Assembly (NCBI RefSeq): GCF_000785105.2
Contig: NZ_CP018906.1
Span: forward strand, 1,116,001 to 1,180,000
Length of the DNA: 64,000 nucleotides
From: Lentilactobacillus curieae
GTDB taxonomy: Bacteria > Bacillota > Bacilli > Lactobacillales > Lactobacillaceae
Direction of reading: 5' to 3'
Both the position numbers and the translations under genes were made by a program. The notes under the pieces are model-generated. The model did no database searches and was not told where the DNA came from. It saw only the letters and a program-made list of their open reading frames with translations. Positions 37,102 through 45,472 of this stretch are shown here, piece after piece (position 1 is the stretch's first letter; each line of letters begins with the position of its first letter).

Positions 37102-38034
37102 GAAGCGATCTTGATTTGCAAATTGATCTAGAACCTCCGGCAATGAGTATTCTGTCAGCTTGCCAGTGAAGCAGTCGGTGAATTGATAAGTTAAACTAGT
37201 GCAGTCCCACGCTGAGATGTAGTGGGTAAAGTTAAAGTTGGGGTGGTCATTCATTGTTGGTTTGAAAGGAATGGCTACCTCTGCGAGAGTTTGGCTCAGT
37301 TGCGCGAAGGCTTCCGGAGCATTAACGGGTTTGGGATTGCCATATTTAGTGATAGCTGCATAGACAAAGCGGGTGGTAGGCGTGTTTGTTGGTTCAGGAA
37401 CCCGGTGCTCCGCAACTAGTTTGGTAGCTGCAGAGGTTAAGTTGTGGTTATTGATTTCAGCTAGATTAAGTTTACTTGCTAAATTTTCTACGTGGCTTTC
37501 ATAAGTTGGTGAATTCGTGAGGACGCCAATGTTGTCAGTGATCACTTTGAGTCGTTTGTTCAATGGTTCGATGATGGCAACTTGCCCGCTAGGATCTTCG
37601 AGAATCCAGTGAAACGAATAGATTTCGTGGCCGGATAGCCATTCTCTACCAATAACGGCAATGTTATCGAGATTTCCCAACACATCAGCGATACTTTTGT
37701 GCTCGCCAAGTACCCAGAACAAGAAGTCCTGGGGAGTGAGGTTTAGTTTGTCTGCTGTCGGTTCGTTGAGGTAGTCAGCTTTGAGTGGAAACATTAATTC
37801 GGAACAGCTCAACCCCTCTGTGTTGATGCCGTCGGCAACCAGGATATCTTGATTATCAATGAGACGACCCCCACCAAGGTATGGGTACTTGATTTTCCGA
37901 GTACCTGCCAGTGGGGTGCGGTAGGTTGCGGATGAGATTATTACCGGTTTCCAGTCAGCTTTGACCGGAAAGTCCATTGTCCTGCCTGCTAGTACGTGAT
38001 CATTAAGGGTGTCGATTGCTAAACTAGTGCACAT
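37093..38034 (-). CDS. Choloylglycine hydrolase family protein (bile salt hydrolase / penicillin V acylase)
   Basis: A 313-aa N-terminal-nucleophile hydrolase. After Met removal the catalytic Cys2 ('MCTSLAI') is exposed. Arg18 and Asp21 in 'AGRTMDF', the asparagine in 'LTNSPTYE' and the arginine in 'TTRFVYA' complete the known active site. AAGGTGAAAAA precedes the ATG. Whether it prefers conjugated bile salts or penicillin V cannot be told from sequence by eye. It is divergent from the 207-aa membrane protein gene. Confidence 0.9.
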   Translation of the reverse strand: MCTSLAIDTLNDHVLAGRTMDFPVKADWKPVIISSATYRTPLAGTRKIKYPYLGGGRLIDNQDILVADGINTEGLSCSELMFPLKADYLNEPTADKLNLTPQDFLFWVLGEHKSIADVLGNLDNIAVIGREWLSGHEIYSFHWILEDPSGQVAIIEPLNKRLKVITDNIGVLTNSPTYESHVENLASKLNLAEINNHNLTSAATKLVAEHRVPEPTNTPTTRFVYAAITKYGNPKPVNAPEAFAQLSQTLAEVAIPFKPTMNDHPNFNFTHYISAWDCTSLTYQFTDCFTGKLTEYSLPEVLDQFANQDRFLV

Positions 38035-38122
38035 TTTTTCACCTTCATCGCCATAGAATCATTTTCCAATTTATTTATAAATAGTGTAAACTAAACGTAT
38101 TAACAATAAAAGGAGATACACC

Positions 38123-38746
38123 ATGAAATCAGCTTGGAACTTAGTTGGAATGGGCCTTTGGCTCCTTCTGGTTATTTATCTAGTATGGATGATCCATGAC
38201 ATGCGGTCACGACGATTAAAGTTGATCGTGACTGAAAAAAAGTCATTCAGCTGGCCAAACTTTACGAGGTCAGCAATCGAGCTAGTGGTATTTTTGCTGG
38301 CACTGTGGGGGATGACTTACGCAACCATTTTCCAAGATGTTGCTAAACTAAATAAAGATGCTGTAAAGACTACTTATACATACAAACCATTGGTTTTACA
38401 ATACGCAGAGCGTTCGCACTATGTCACTGTTTCACAGACAAGTGGGAGAAAACCAATGCAAACGTACTCATACTACATTGATGGTGGAAAGTACGAAGTA
38501 AATAGTAGTGATGCCACGATTTCTTACGGGAAAAATCCGCTGAATGTTTCTGCGGAAGCCTATAAGTGGAATAAGGAATGGCTAAAACATCTTGATGTTC
38601 GTTATCAACGAGCTTGGGTGGGAACAGTTACCACCACCTACAAGAAGAACTTTATGAACGGAATTGGTTTACATGCTGGCCGGCAAGCAAACCGCTTTAG
38701 CTTGATTCGGGTACCGGATAAGTCGTTCATGAAAACAGATGAATGA
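38123..38746 (+). CDS. Hypothetical membrane-anchored protein, 207 aa
   Basis: AGGAGATACACC precedes the ATG. Two hydrophobic helices (about residues 7-24 and 48-68) are followed by an outside-facing domain of about 135 residues rich in Tyr, Thr and Lys with beta-type segments ('LVLQYAERSHYVTVSQ'). I believe similar proteins are conserved in lactobacilli without assigned function, but cannot name one with certainty. It has its own terminator. Confidence 0.7.
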   Translation: MKSAWNLVGMGLWLLLVIYLVWMIHDMRSRRLKLIVTEKKSFSWPNFTRSAIELVVFLLALWGMTYATIFQDVAKLNKDAVKTTYTYKPLVLQYAERSHYVTVSQTSGRKPMQTYSYYIDGGKYEVNSSDATISYGKNPLNVSAEAYKWNKEWLKHLDVRYQRAWVGTVTTTYKKNFMNGIGLHAGRQANRFSLIRVPDKSFMKTDE

Positions 38747-38763
38747 TTGACTAGATCATAATA

Positions 38764-38820
38764 AAAAGACAGCGAGACAACTAAAGCACACATAGATGCT
38801 TTTATCGTCTCACTGCCTTT
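38764..38820. terminator. Bidirectional terminator
   Basis: A long imperfect stem (AAAGACAGCGAGAC... with GTCTCACTGCCTTT) encloses an AAAGCA/TGCTTT inner stem. It separates the 207-aa gene from the convergent FAD protein gene. Confidence 0.8.
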
Positions 38821-38867
38821 TTTGTTTGCGCGTGTAATCTCTAAAGTCTCAATTGAGAATTGTTTAA

Positions 38868-40748
38868 CTACATCATCAATACACCGTCTGCAGACTTTAG
38901 TCCTAAAACATCCGCTGCGAGTTTATCCGCAGTTTGCAAGTTAGGATCGTTAGTTCCTGGGCGTGGACTAGCAGTGGTTGCCAGTCTCATTCCGTCCAAT
39001 GGAACACCCCAAATGTAGATTGATGATTCCTGAACCCCGTTGGAGGTTAGTAATTGATCTGATTCTGGGTTAACGTCAACTGCTGCCAGACCTTCGTCTT
39101 CATCACGGACTTTAACCTTGTATTCACGAATCATTCCGTTTTGTTTCAAATCTTCGAGTAGTGGGTTGGCCGTAATTTCAATGTCGGCCTTTGGTACCCG
39201 AGCTTCAATTAATACGGAAGACTTGAATGTATCGGTGTTACGTTTTGGTGAGCCGGCAACAAACCAACCGTCCTCAGCCTTTACTTGCATCCCTGGTGCC
39301 ATAACGGTCACGATGCCAGCTCTAATCAGAGCTGATAGTTGGGCTGAACGGAACGCTGGACCACCAACGGCTAGGAAGTTCCGGTCACGAATAAATTGGC
39401 CACGGAAGTCCTTCGCGTACTCGTCGCTAGAAAAGACGTTTTGAGCAACCAGTTTTCTTAATGTTGGGGCAAAGTCTCTAAATAGTTCGAGAGTTGAAGT
39501 TAGCGGACCAGTTTTTGACCCCTTCATGGCGTCTTCAACAATGTTGTTGAGCCAATTAACCACGATGTTTTGATAATCAGTGGTTGAAACTACTTTTACA
39601 TCTTTGAATGGATCAAGAATGTAGTCCCAATCAAATAATTCTTCTTCTTTGAAGTGGTAGCTATCGATAACTGCTTGCTTGTCATCAGCCTCAATAAATT
39701 TCTGCTTGAACTCAGTGATAATTTCAAATGGATATTTATCATTCAAAAGTAAGGTATAGTAATAGAATTGGAAGTCTAATCTTACTAAGTCGATGAACTT
39801 TTCAAATGGTAGTTTGCCACCTTCAAGATTCTTTTGGATGTTTTCTTCAGTCAAGAAGACAGGCTTGATCATCTCACCGTAACGCTTTTCACTAACTGGT
39901 TTTGGATAGTAAGGAACGCCGTGACCTGATCCCGCAATAATCTTGGGCTCGCGACCAGATGGTTGGTAAAATAACGTCCCGTCATCATTTTTAAAGTATT
40001 GGCCACCGCGGCCTAAAGTTAATTCAGAAGCATAGTCCAAGAATGATAGACTCAATCCACGAATCAAGATTGGCTCGCCAGCAGGCAGGTCATCTAAATT
40101 AACATCGCCGGGATGAGTTGGTTGTAAGTACTTTAAGTCATGTTCTTCAGCGTATGAAGCGAGCTTTTGCTCCTCATCGTTGAGGTAGTTGTCTTGCTGA
40201 CCAAGTGCCATAACGACTCTGTCAAAAATCTCTTCGTTATCAGAAGTGACCACGTTTACTTGATCACCTTGTTCGGTTCCTAAACTGATGATTTGCGACT
40301 TGATGATTTCCACTTCAGCGTTATGCGGAATTTGGCGAGTTAATTCCTGGTAGAACCACTTGATATAGCCACCGTAAAGTACTCGGGGAGCATAATCGTT
40401 AGGAGCAATGGTCTTCGCCTTTTCAATCATTTCAGAGTCGAAACCGTTATTGGTTAAAAATTTGTTGGCGGCGTCACTTCTTAGCCATTCAAATAGGGAT
40501 GGACCATCATAAACCTTACTTGATAAGGTAACTGTTTTATCAGTAAACAAAGTAACTTGGTCAGCTGGGGAGTTCATTACTAGGCCGTTCCATTGGTCAG
40601 TTCTCCAAACCCGACCACCAGCCCCGTATGGGTCATAAATTTTAATGGTTAATGGGTCTTTTTGATCAGTTTTTTGCTTATATTGATTTAATAGGGCGGA
40701 GGTCACAAGAATCCCCCGAGGACCTGCCCCGATGATTGCAATTTTCAT
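38868..40748 (-). CDS. FAD/NAD(P)-binding oxidoreductase-like protein
   Basis: A 626-aa flavoprotein of the FAD-NAD(P)-binding (PF13454-type) group. It starts with the dinucleotide-binding 'KIAIIGAGPRGILV', has 'VVMALGQQDNY' as second nucleotide contact, and a long variable middle. Relatives are annotated only as FAD/NAD(P)-binding proteins and the substrate is unknown. GGAGAGATACCA precedes the ATG. It is the third gene of a leftward nnrE, dipeptidase, FAD-protein unit. Confidence 0.85.
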   Translation of the reverse strand: MKIAIIGAGPRGILVTSALLNQYKQKTDQKDPLTIKIYDPYGAGGRVWRTDQWNGLVMNSPADQVTLFTDKTVTLSSKVYDGPSLFEWLRSDAANKFLTNNGFDSEMIEKAKTIAPNDYAPRVLYGGYIKWFYQELTRQIPHNAEVEIIKSQIISLGTEQGDQVNVVTSDNEEIFDRVVMALGQQDNYLNDEEQKLASYAEEHDLKYLQPTHPGDVNLDDLPAGEPILIRGLSLSFLDYASELTLGRGGQYFKNDDGTLFYQPSGREPKIIAGSGHGVPYYPKPVSEKRYGEMIKPVFLTEENIQKNLEGGKLPFEKFIDLVRLDFQFYYYTLLLNDKYPFEIITEFKQKFIEADDKQAVIDSYHFKEEELFDWDYILDPFKDVKVVSTTDYQNIVVNWLNNIVEDAMKGSKTGPLTSTLELFRDFAPTLRKLVAQNVFSSDEYAKDFRGQFIRDRNFLAVGGPAFRSAQLSALIRAGIVTVMAPGMQVKAEDGWFVAGSPKRNTDTFKSSVLIEARVPKADIEITANPLLEDLKQNGMIREYKVKVRDEDEGLAAVDVNPESDQLLTSNGVQESSIYIWGVPLDGMRLATTASPRPGTNDPNLQTADKLAADVLGLKSADGVLMM

Positions 40749-40766
40749 TGGTATCTCTCCTCAGAA

Positions 40767-41321
40767 TTAATAGTCTTTTGGATCAACTTCTAAGGGACCA
40801 AATTCGTCCATGTCTGAATCTCTGAAGTCCCACCATTCGTTTTCGTAGCCGTCAAAACCCGCGGCGACCATTGCATCATTTAGTATGTTGTAATTTTTAG
40901 TTGCAGTTTGTGTCCAAGTGGCGTTGCGTTTTGCGCCGCCCTTGAAGTCGTCAAATGGAGTTGGCATCTCGATTTCACTGCCATCGGGCTTAACAAGTGT
41001 GATATCGAATGTTACGCCTTTTTGGTGACTGAAATTGGGATCGGGTTCTGCTACCCACATTGGGTCAGGGTAAACTTCGAACAACTTTTTTTGAGCGTAG
41101 GTTGGGCGATAAGCGTCCCAGATTTTAAGTCGGTAACCTTGCTGTTTGATCAGTTCGCTTGCTTTGGCTAATTTCTTCACCGTATCAATTCTGGCGATTG
41201 CTTGATCAAAGTCATACACCACTTGACCCGTGAAATTATCGGTCGTTGCGTACTTTAAGTCAACGAAAATGTCTGGGTCAGCGTCCTTAACGTTCATATA
41301 GCCTTGGTTCTTCTTATCCAT
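40767..41321 (-). CDS. VanX-like D-Ala-D-Ala dipeptidase family protein
   Basis: A 184-aa M15D-family metallopeptidase homologue. It has 'IWDAYRP' (transition-state arginine) and the zinc motif 'SHQKGVTFD' with His and Asp seven residues apart. The end motif is 'NEWWDFRD', where the VanX zinc ligand His of EWWH is Asp. In species with D-Ala-D-Lac cell walls such enzymes remove D-Ala-D-Ala. Activity depends on whether Asp can replace the ligand. GGAGG precedes the start. It lies between nnrE and the FAD protein. Confidence 0.85.
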   Translation of the reverse strand: MDKKNQGYMNVKDADPDIFVDLKYATTDNFTGQVVYDFDQAIARIDTVKKLAKASELIKQQGYRLKIWDAYRPTYAQKKLFEVYPDPMWVAEPDPNFSHQKGVTFDITLVKPDGSEIEMPTPFDDFKGGAKRNATWTQTATKNYNILNDAMVAAGFDGYENEWWDFRDSDMDEFGPLEVDPKDY

Positions 41322-41348
41322 GGCCGTTCCTCCTAAATGACGAATAAT

Positions 41349-41993
41349 TTAGTTTTCGCTTTTGTTACCACGATAAATGCCGATATCATCGACGAAAATT
41401 TTCCCAGTGTAGTCCCATGATTCTGGTTCGGTCATTCCAACCTTTTCGTAAGCAATGGTTGAAGTTGAAGCTGCCTTGATGGCGGTTCCTAGTGGTTTAC
41501 CTGTGTCTCCATTTAGACCAGAAGGGATGTCGATAGCATGAATGCTTGCTTTTGCAGCATTTGCCTTGTCGATAATATCTTTGTATTCACCCTCAACTTC
41601 GCGGGCAAGGCCACTACCAAAGAGACCGTCAACGATTGTGGTGTAACCACTGAAGTCACTGTTGGCGTCAACCTCTGGAATGTCATAGTAACGGCAGACC
41701 TTCAGTTGGGCGACGTGGTCTTCACTTGCGTGGTCAGGATCGCCAACTAAAGCAATGCTGACATCGTAGTCATGGGTATACAGTAGGCGGGCAACGACCA
41801 AAGCGTCCCCACCATTATTACCACTACCAACGAGGACTAATGTCTTAGTTAGGTCCAAGTCAGGGTTATTAATCATATCGTGATAAATTCCTAAGGCGGC
41901 ACGTTCCATCAGAACTAATGAAGGAATCCCAATTTCCTCAATGGTTTTTTTATCTAAATCGCGTGATTCTGCAACGGTAATTGCTGGTCGCAT
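41349..41993 (-). CDS. nnrE: NAD(P)H-hydrate epimerase
   Basis: A YjeF_N-domain protein of 214 aa that epimerises damaged NAD(P)H hydrate so that the dehydratase NnrD can repair it. The nucleotide loop 'LVGSGNNGGDALVVARLL', 'VDGLFGSGL' and 'HAIDIPSGLNGDTG' are diagnostic. The dehydratase domain is not fused and was not found in this window. AAGGAGGACATAAAGT precedes the ATG. It is the first gene of the leftward three-gene unit and divergent from the 108-aa gene. Confidence 0.92.
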   Translation of the reverse strand: MRPAITVAESRDLDKKTIEEIGIPSLVLMERAALGIYHDMINNPDLDLTKTLVLVGSGNNGGDALVVARLLYTHDYDVSIALVGDPDHASEDHVAQLKVCRYYDIPEVDANSDFSGYTTIVDGLFGSGLAREVEGEYKDIIDKANAAKASIHAIDIPSGLNGDTGKPLGTAIKAASTSTIAYEKVGMTEPESWDYTGKIFVDDIGIYRGNKSEN

Positions 41994-42124
41994 ACTTTAT
42001 GTCCTCCTTAAAAAATATCTTATGTATATGTTCATTCATTCGCGGTTTAAATGCAAGCGGAATGGTTAATTCCTTTAGGTTGCGTGTTAAAATATTGGTA
42101 GAAATAAACGACGGAGGAATCATT

Positions 42125-42451
42125 ATGGAAGTAGATGTACCTTTATCAATGCCAGAAGTTGCCGAAAAGGTGAAAGAACTTAACTCAAAGGGCCAAAACG
42201 TTACTGAAGATGACGTTATTCGTGACACGATTCTGCAATCATTCCAAGGTTACTTAGACGAAGCCGAAGAGGGTCACTACGACTCAGCCCGTTACGAGGA
42301 TGAACTTGAAGTGTTAACTGTTACTGGCCGGGTTACCCATACCATTAAGCCAATGGCTGCCGACTCACTAATCGAGGACTTTAAGAAGAATGCAGACATG
42401 ACGTTTATGTATTTAGCTGACCAGGCGGAGGCCATTGCCAAAGAAGGTTAG
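42125..42451 (+). CDS. Hypothetical protein, 108 aa
   Basis: GGAGGAATCATT precedes ATG 42125; a longer frame back to 41981 runs into nnrE and its promoter region and is rejected. The protein is acidic and soluble, with helical N- and C-terminal parts. No family is recognised. The -35 box of the tRNA-Arg promoter begins just after its stop codon. Confidence 0.7.
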   Translation: MEVDVPLSMPEVAEKVKELNSKGQNVTEDDVIRDTILQSFQGYLDEAEEGHYDSARYEDELEVLTVTGRVTHTIKPMAADSLIEDFKKNADMTFMYLADQAEAIAKEG

Positions 42452-42452
42452 G

Positions 42453-42480
42453 TTGATTTTAACGTGACGTTTACTATACT
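42453..42480 (+). promoter_or_regulatory. tRNA-Arg promoter
   Basis: TTGATT (42453-42458), a 16-base spacer and TATACT (42475-42480), placed 13 bases before the tRNA 5' end. Confidence 0.65.
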
Positions 42481-42492
42481 TAAAGATGTAAG

Positions 42493-42564
42493 GCGTCCTT
42501 AGTGTAATGGATAGCACATGAGATTTCGGTCCTCATGATCCGAGTTCGATTCTCGGGGGACGCA
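42493..42564 (+). tRNA. tRNA-Arg (anticodon TCG by position)
   Basis: A 72-nt cloverleaf can be folded by hand. Acceptor GCGTCCT/GGGACGC, D stem GTGT/GCAC, anticodon stem TGAGA/CCTCA with an A-C mismatch next to the loop, loop TTTCGGT giving anticodon TCG, four-base variable region, T stem CCGAG/CTCGG with loop TTCGATT, discriminator A. CCA is not encoded. The last 47 bases (42518-42564) are repeated 2.9 kb downstream, so this 3' part was probably supplied by an integrated element. Confidence 0.93.
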
Positions 42565-42567
42565 TAA
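42518..42567 (+). repeat. Direct repeat, left copy (attL-like) within tRNA-Arg
   Basis: Fifty bases covering the anticodon arm, T arm and 3' end of the tRNA gene, matching 45419-45468 at 48 of 50 positions (differences at 42522 and 42558). The left copy keeps the tRNA intact. Confidence 0.88.
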
Positions 42568-42893
42568 GTGTAAAATGTTGTCATACCTGGTAATTCCAGA
42601 CTATTTGGAGCATCAAAAAAATCCTTATCTAAAATCAATACAAGTTGATTAGAGTACCATTCATTAGTCAGTAAAGCTTTTTAAGCTTACTGGCTTTTCT
42701 TTTGCCTCCAGGAGTGGGAGAACTGTAAATTTGTTGAAAGTTGTTAACATGACAATTTCCGGGGCTTCTAAATACAAAAAGTAATCCTTCTTCGGAGGTG
42801 ATTTTAAAGTTTGTTCTTTGCCAAGGGGAAATCATTAGTAGTACAAAAATTTGAAATAATTATTTGATGCCAAACAAAGCATAATTATCATAA
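42565..42893. other. Gene-free left end of the island
   Basis: Between the tRNA and the end of the TetR-type gene I see only the hairpin at 42668-42699 and AT-rich sequence. No reading frame, integrase remnant or further repeat was recognised. Confidence 0.5.
42668..42699 (+). terminator. Hairpin terminator downstream of tRNA-Arg
   Basis: CAGTAA-AGC and GCTTACTG-type arms pair around TTTTTA, followed by GGCTTTTCTTTT. It would end tRNA transcription inside the inserted DNA. Confidence 0.65.
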
Positions 42894-43448
42894 CTACTGC
42901 ATATTCAACAGTGTAAAACTATTATTTACAAGCTTAGTTAAAGACTTAGTCATAGATTCAAAGGTGTAGGCATCTTGATGGTTTACCCAGTAAATATAAA
43001 TATTGATAATGCCATTGCAAGAGTATCGCATGATAACTCGTGATTGGTCAGTTTGATTGCTAATACCACTCATTAATGTGTCATAAAGCAAATTCTCTAA
43101 CTCTTGCAGGAGAATATACTGTCGATGGTTTGAACAGATATAAGTAAAACCAATTAAATTGTCTTCAAATATTTGATTGAATGTTGCAACTAAGGCTGGT
43201 GCATCATGGATTGGTGCCAAAAGTGTCTGTCGAATTTGGAATTTCAGGTCGTCTTCATACTCACTGAAGACCTCTAAAACATTATCATAGTGCAGATAGA
43301 AAGTTCTGCGATTGATATTGGCTTGACGACAGAGACCGGAAACAGTTATGTCTTCAACCAAGTGATTTTTTAAAAGTTGGAATAATGCTTTACGCAATGC
43401 ATTTTTAGTTCGGATTACACGTGGATCTAAGATAGTTTGACGTCTCAT
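42894..43448 (-). CDS. TetR/AcrR-type transcriptional regulator
   Basis: A 184-aa regulator. The N-terminal helix-turn-helix is 'DITVSGLCRQANINRRTFYLHYDN' in shortened TetR form (about residues 32-55), and the C-terminal part is of the ligand-binding type. The start at 43448 (MRRQTILDPRV) has AGGAAGAAG upstream at a slightly long distance. It is divergent from the membrane-protein gene with only 86 bp between starts, so it most likely controls that gene. It lies inside the tRNA-bounded island. Confidence 0.82.
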   Translation of the reverse strand: MRRQTILDPRVIRTKNALRKALFQLLKNHLVEDITVSGLCRQANINRRTFYLHYDNVLEVFSEYEDDLKFQIRQTLLAPIHDAPALVATFNQIFEDNLIGFTYICSNHRQYILLQELENLLYDTLMSGISNQTDQSRVIMRYSCNGIINIYIYWVNHQDAYTFESMTKSLTKLVNNSFTLLNMQ

Positions 43449-43534
43449 TACTAATACACACTTCTTCCTAATTTGTGGCAAACTTGTTGAAAACATGTGA
43501 TTTAATAATACACATAAGAAAAGGAGATGACAAT

Positions 43535-44257
43535 ATGTATACGATTAATCAAGTGATGTCCATTGTATATCATAATGAGTCAGCCGCAATTTTGATGGCA
43601 TTTATGACATATGCATTCGGATTCGCACAGTATATTACTAGCATGGTGATGCAGGTTAAGGGTAAGGAAGCACCTTTTTATTTTTGGATGCATGCTTGGT
43701 ATTTTGGTCATGATTTGACATTTTCATTATTATTTCATCAGTGGTTTAATACCGTTCATTTTTGGTTATTCGAGGTTTTGTGGGCAGGATGCGTGGTATT
43801 TGTAGGAATTGAGATATTTTCATTGTATTACTCAGTTAAATATGAAAGAAATACTATTTGGAAAAAGTATCTTAAACACGATGTGTCTACAGGTGAGGGA
43901 TGGCGTTATGGTATAGTTGGATATGCATTAGGGTTCTCACTGTTTTTCCTCATTCGATTGGGACTTGGTGACCAAATGTGTCTAATTCTCATGATGTCTA
44001 CGAATGCAATTCTTGCCTTGGCTGTTTCATTTAAGCTCCAGGAAATGGGAAGTCGACGCTATGGAACAATTATGCTTGGATGGTTCACATTGTTTGGAAC
44101 AATATTTACTTTCATGCCAAAGGGACTAGGATTCTTTGCAACTCTAATTCCTCCATTGGATGGTAGCTGGTTTACAGCTTTAGGAATTATTTGCACGTTA
44201 TTTGCAGTTCGCTATTTAATAATTGCTTTTCGCATGCCAAAGCAACTGGGTAAATAA
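43535..44257 (+). CDS. Multi-spanning membrane protein of unknown function, 240 aa
   Basis: AAGGAGATGACAAT precedes ATG 43535; an upstream frame start at 43475 overlaps the regulator's promoter region. About seven hydrophobic helices are visible, with polar or charged residues within or at their edges: 'FWMHAWYFGHDLTF', 'WLFEVLWAGC' and 'LIRLGLGDQ'. These His, Asp and Glu residues in membrane segments suggest an enzyme or transporter rather than a structural protein. I do not recognise the family. It is in the tRNA-Arg island, divergent from the TetR-type gene. Confidence 0.75.
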   Translation: MYTINQVMSIVYHNESAAILMAFMTYAFGFAQYITSMVMQVKGKEAPFYFWMHAWYFGHDLTFSLLFHQWFNTVHFWLFEVLWAGCVVFVGIEIFSLYYSVKYERNTIWKKYLKHDVSTGEGWRYGIVGYALGFSLFFLIRLGLGDQMCLILMMSTNAILALAVSFKLQEMGSRRYGTIMLGWFTLFGTIFTFMPKGLGFFATLIPPLDGSWFTALGIICTLFAVRYLIIAFRMPKQLGK

Positions 44258-44375
44258 TATTTAGACTATAGATTGATCAATCGGTGAAAAATGATGGATG
44301 GGGAATAATATGCAATGCTTTGATTAGTATAATCGGCTTTGAAAATTAGTAACTGGAATTACAGGGGTTTTAGAA

Positions 44376-45281
44376 ATGAATGGAAAAATTAATTATGACA
44401 AGCTGCCTTCTGGTATTGCGTCAAATGTGATTACAAAAGGTTGCTTGATTATTGAAGGCGGTGCTTTTCGTGGAGTTTATGCACAAGGGGTAACAGATTG
44501 TTTGATGGAGCATAATTTTAATTTTGAATGTACAGTTGGCTGTTCAGCAGGGGCTTTGACTGGCATGAATTATGTATCCGGCCAGATTGGTCGAGCAATC
44601 AGGATTAATTTAGCCTATCGACACGATAGTCGTTATGTTGGTTTAAAAGCAATCATGAAAAATAATGGCCTAATTGGTTTTGATTTTGTCCTCAATGGAG
44701 TAAACCAATATAATCGATTTGATACGAGAAGATTTTTGTCCAACAATCGACGCTTTGTCGCTGTGGCTACTGATATTAAGACTGGTAAACCACGTTATTT
44801 TGACAAGGCAATGGCCGCTGATTATCAATCTACAATCCAAGCTTCTGCAAGCATGCCATTTGTGTCCAAACCGGTTGCCATAGAAGACTCTTTTTATCTT
44901 GATGGAGGAATCACCGATTCTATTCCCTACCAGTGGGCAATAAATCACGGTTATGAGAAAGTTATCGTAGTCAGAACTAGGGAAGATACCTATCGAAAGA
45001 ACACTAAAAAAATGAGTAACGTATTAAATCATTCAGAACTTTTTAAAGAATATCCAGCGTTAGGTAAGGCATTAAACGACCGACCTACTATGTATAACCG
45101 GCAGTGTGATACCCTTGATCGTCTAGTTAAGGGAGAAAGTGTCTTTCGAATTAGTCCATCAGAACCAGTGACTGTTGGCCGATTAGAATCAAATATTTCC
45201 AAACTTGAGGAACTTTACTGGTTTGGGTATCAAGATGCAAAAAAGCAACTAACCAATTTGTACGATTATTTAAAAAAATGA
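44376..45281 (+). CDS. Patatin-like phospholipase
   Basis: A 301-aa serine lipid acyl hydrolase of the YjjU-like group. The oxyanion motif is 'EGGAFRGVYAQG', the nucleophile elbow 'GCSAGAL' contains Ser57, and the catalytic aspartate is in 'LDGGITDSIP'. There is no signal peptide, so it probably acts on lipids from the cytoplasmic side. It is the last gene of the tRNA-Arg island. Confidence 0.9.
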   Translation: MNGKINYDKLPSGIASNVITKGCLIIEGGAFRGVYAQGVTDCLMEHNFNFECTVGCSAGALTGMNYVSGQIGRAIRINLAYRHDSRYVGLKAIMKNNGLIGFDFVLNGVNQYNRFDTRRFLSNNRRFVAVATDIKTGKPRYFDKAMAADYQSTIQASASMPFVSKPVAIEDSFYLDGGITDSIPYQWAINHGYEKVIVVRTREDTYRKNTKKMSNVLNHSELFKEYPALGKALNDRPTMYNRQCDTLDRLVKGESVFRISPSEPVTVGRLESNISKLEELYWFGYQDAKKQLTNLYDYLKK

Positions 45282-45418
45282 TATCGAATATTTTAAATTA
45301 GGCAATTATAAATTACCAAACTATTTCCTATGCTATTGATTATGTTTGATTTTAATAAACTGACGGATGTGAGTAACTTTGTGCTAAGTGTATAAGTCAC
45401 TCTTAGACAGGATAAATT

Positions 45419-45468
45419 ATGATATTTCGGTCCTCATGATCCGAGTTCGATTCTCGGGAGACGCATAA
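45419..45468 (+). repeat. Direct repeat, right copy (attR-like) tRNA-Arg 3' fragment
   Basis: Matches 42518-42567 with two substitutions and lacks the 5' part of the tRNA (acceptor 5' strand and D arm absent), so it cannot be a functional tRNA. Confidence 0.88.
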
Positions 45469-45472
45469 AAAT

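Larger units (their letters stand above)
42518..45468 (+). mobile_element. Putative small genomic island in tRNA-Arg
   Basis: A 2.9-kb segment bounded by direct repeats of the tRNA 3' end, the usual footprint of tyrosine-recombinase integration. It carries a TetR-type regulator, a multi-spanning membrane protein and a patatin-like phospholipase. No integrase or excisionase is present, so it is either a remnant or was mobilised in trans. Confidence 0.7.

Noticed and set aside
41981-42124. A 48-codon extension of the 108-aa gene.
   Set aside because: It overlaps the nnrE start and the shared promoter region; GGAGGAATCATT precedes ATG 42125.
45419-45468. A second tRNA-Arg gene.
   Set aside because: Only the 3' part is present; acceptor 5' strand and D arm are missing.
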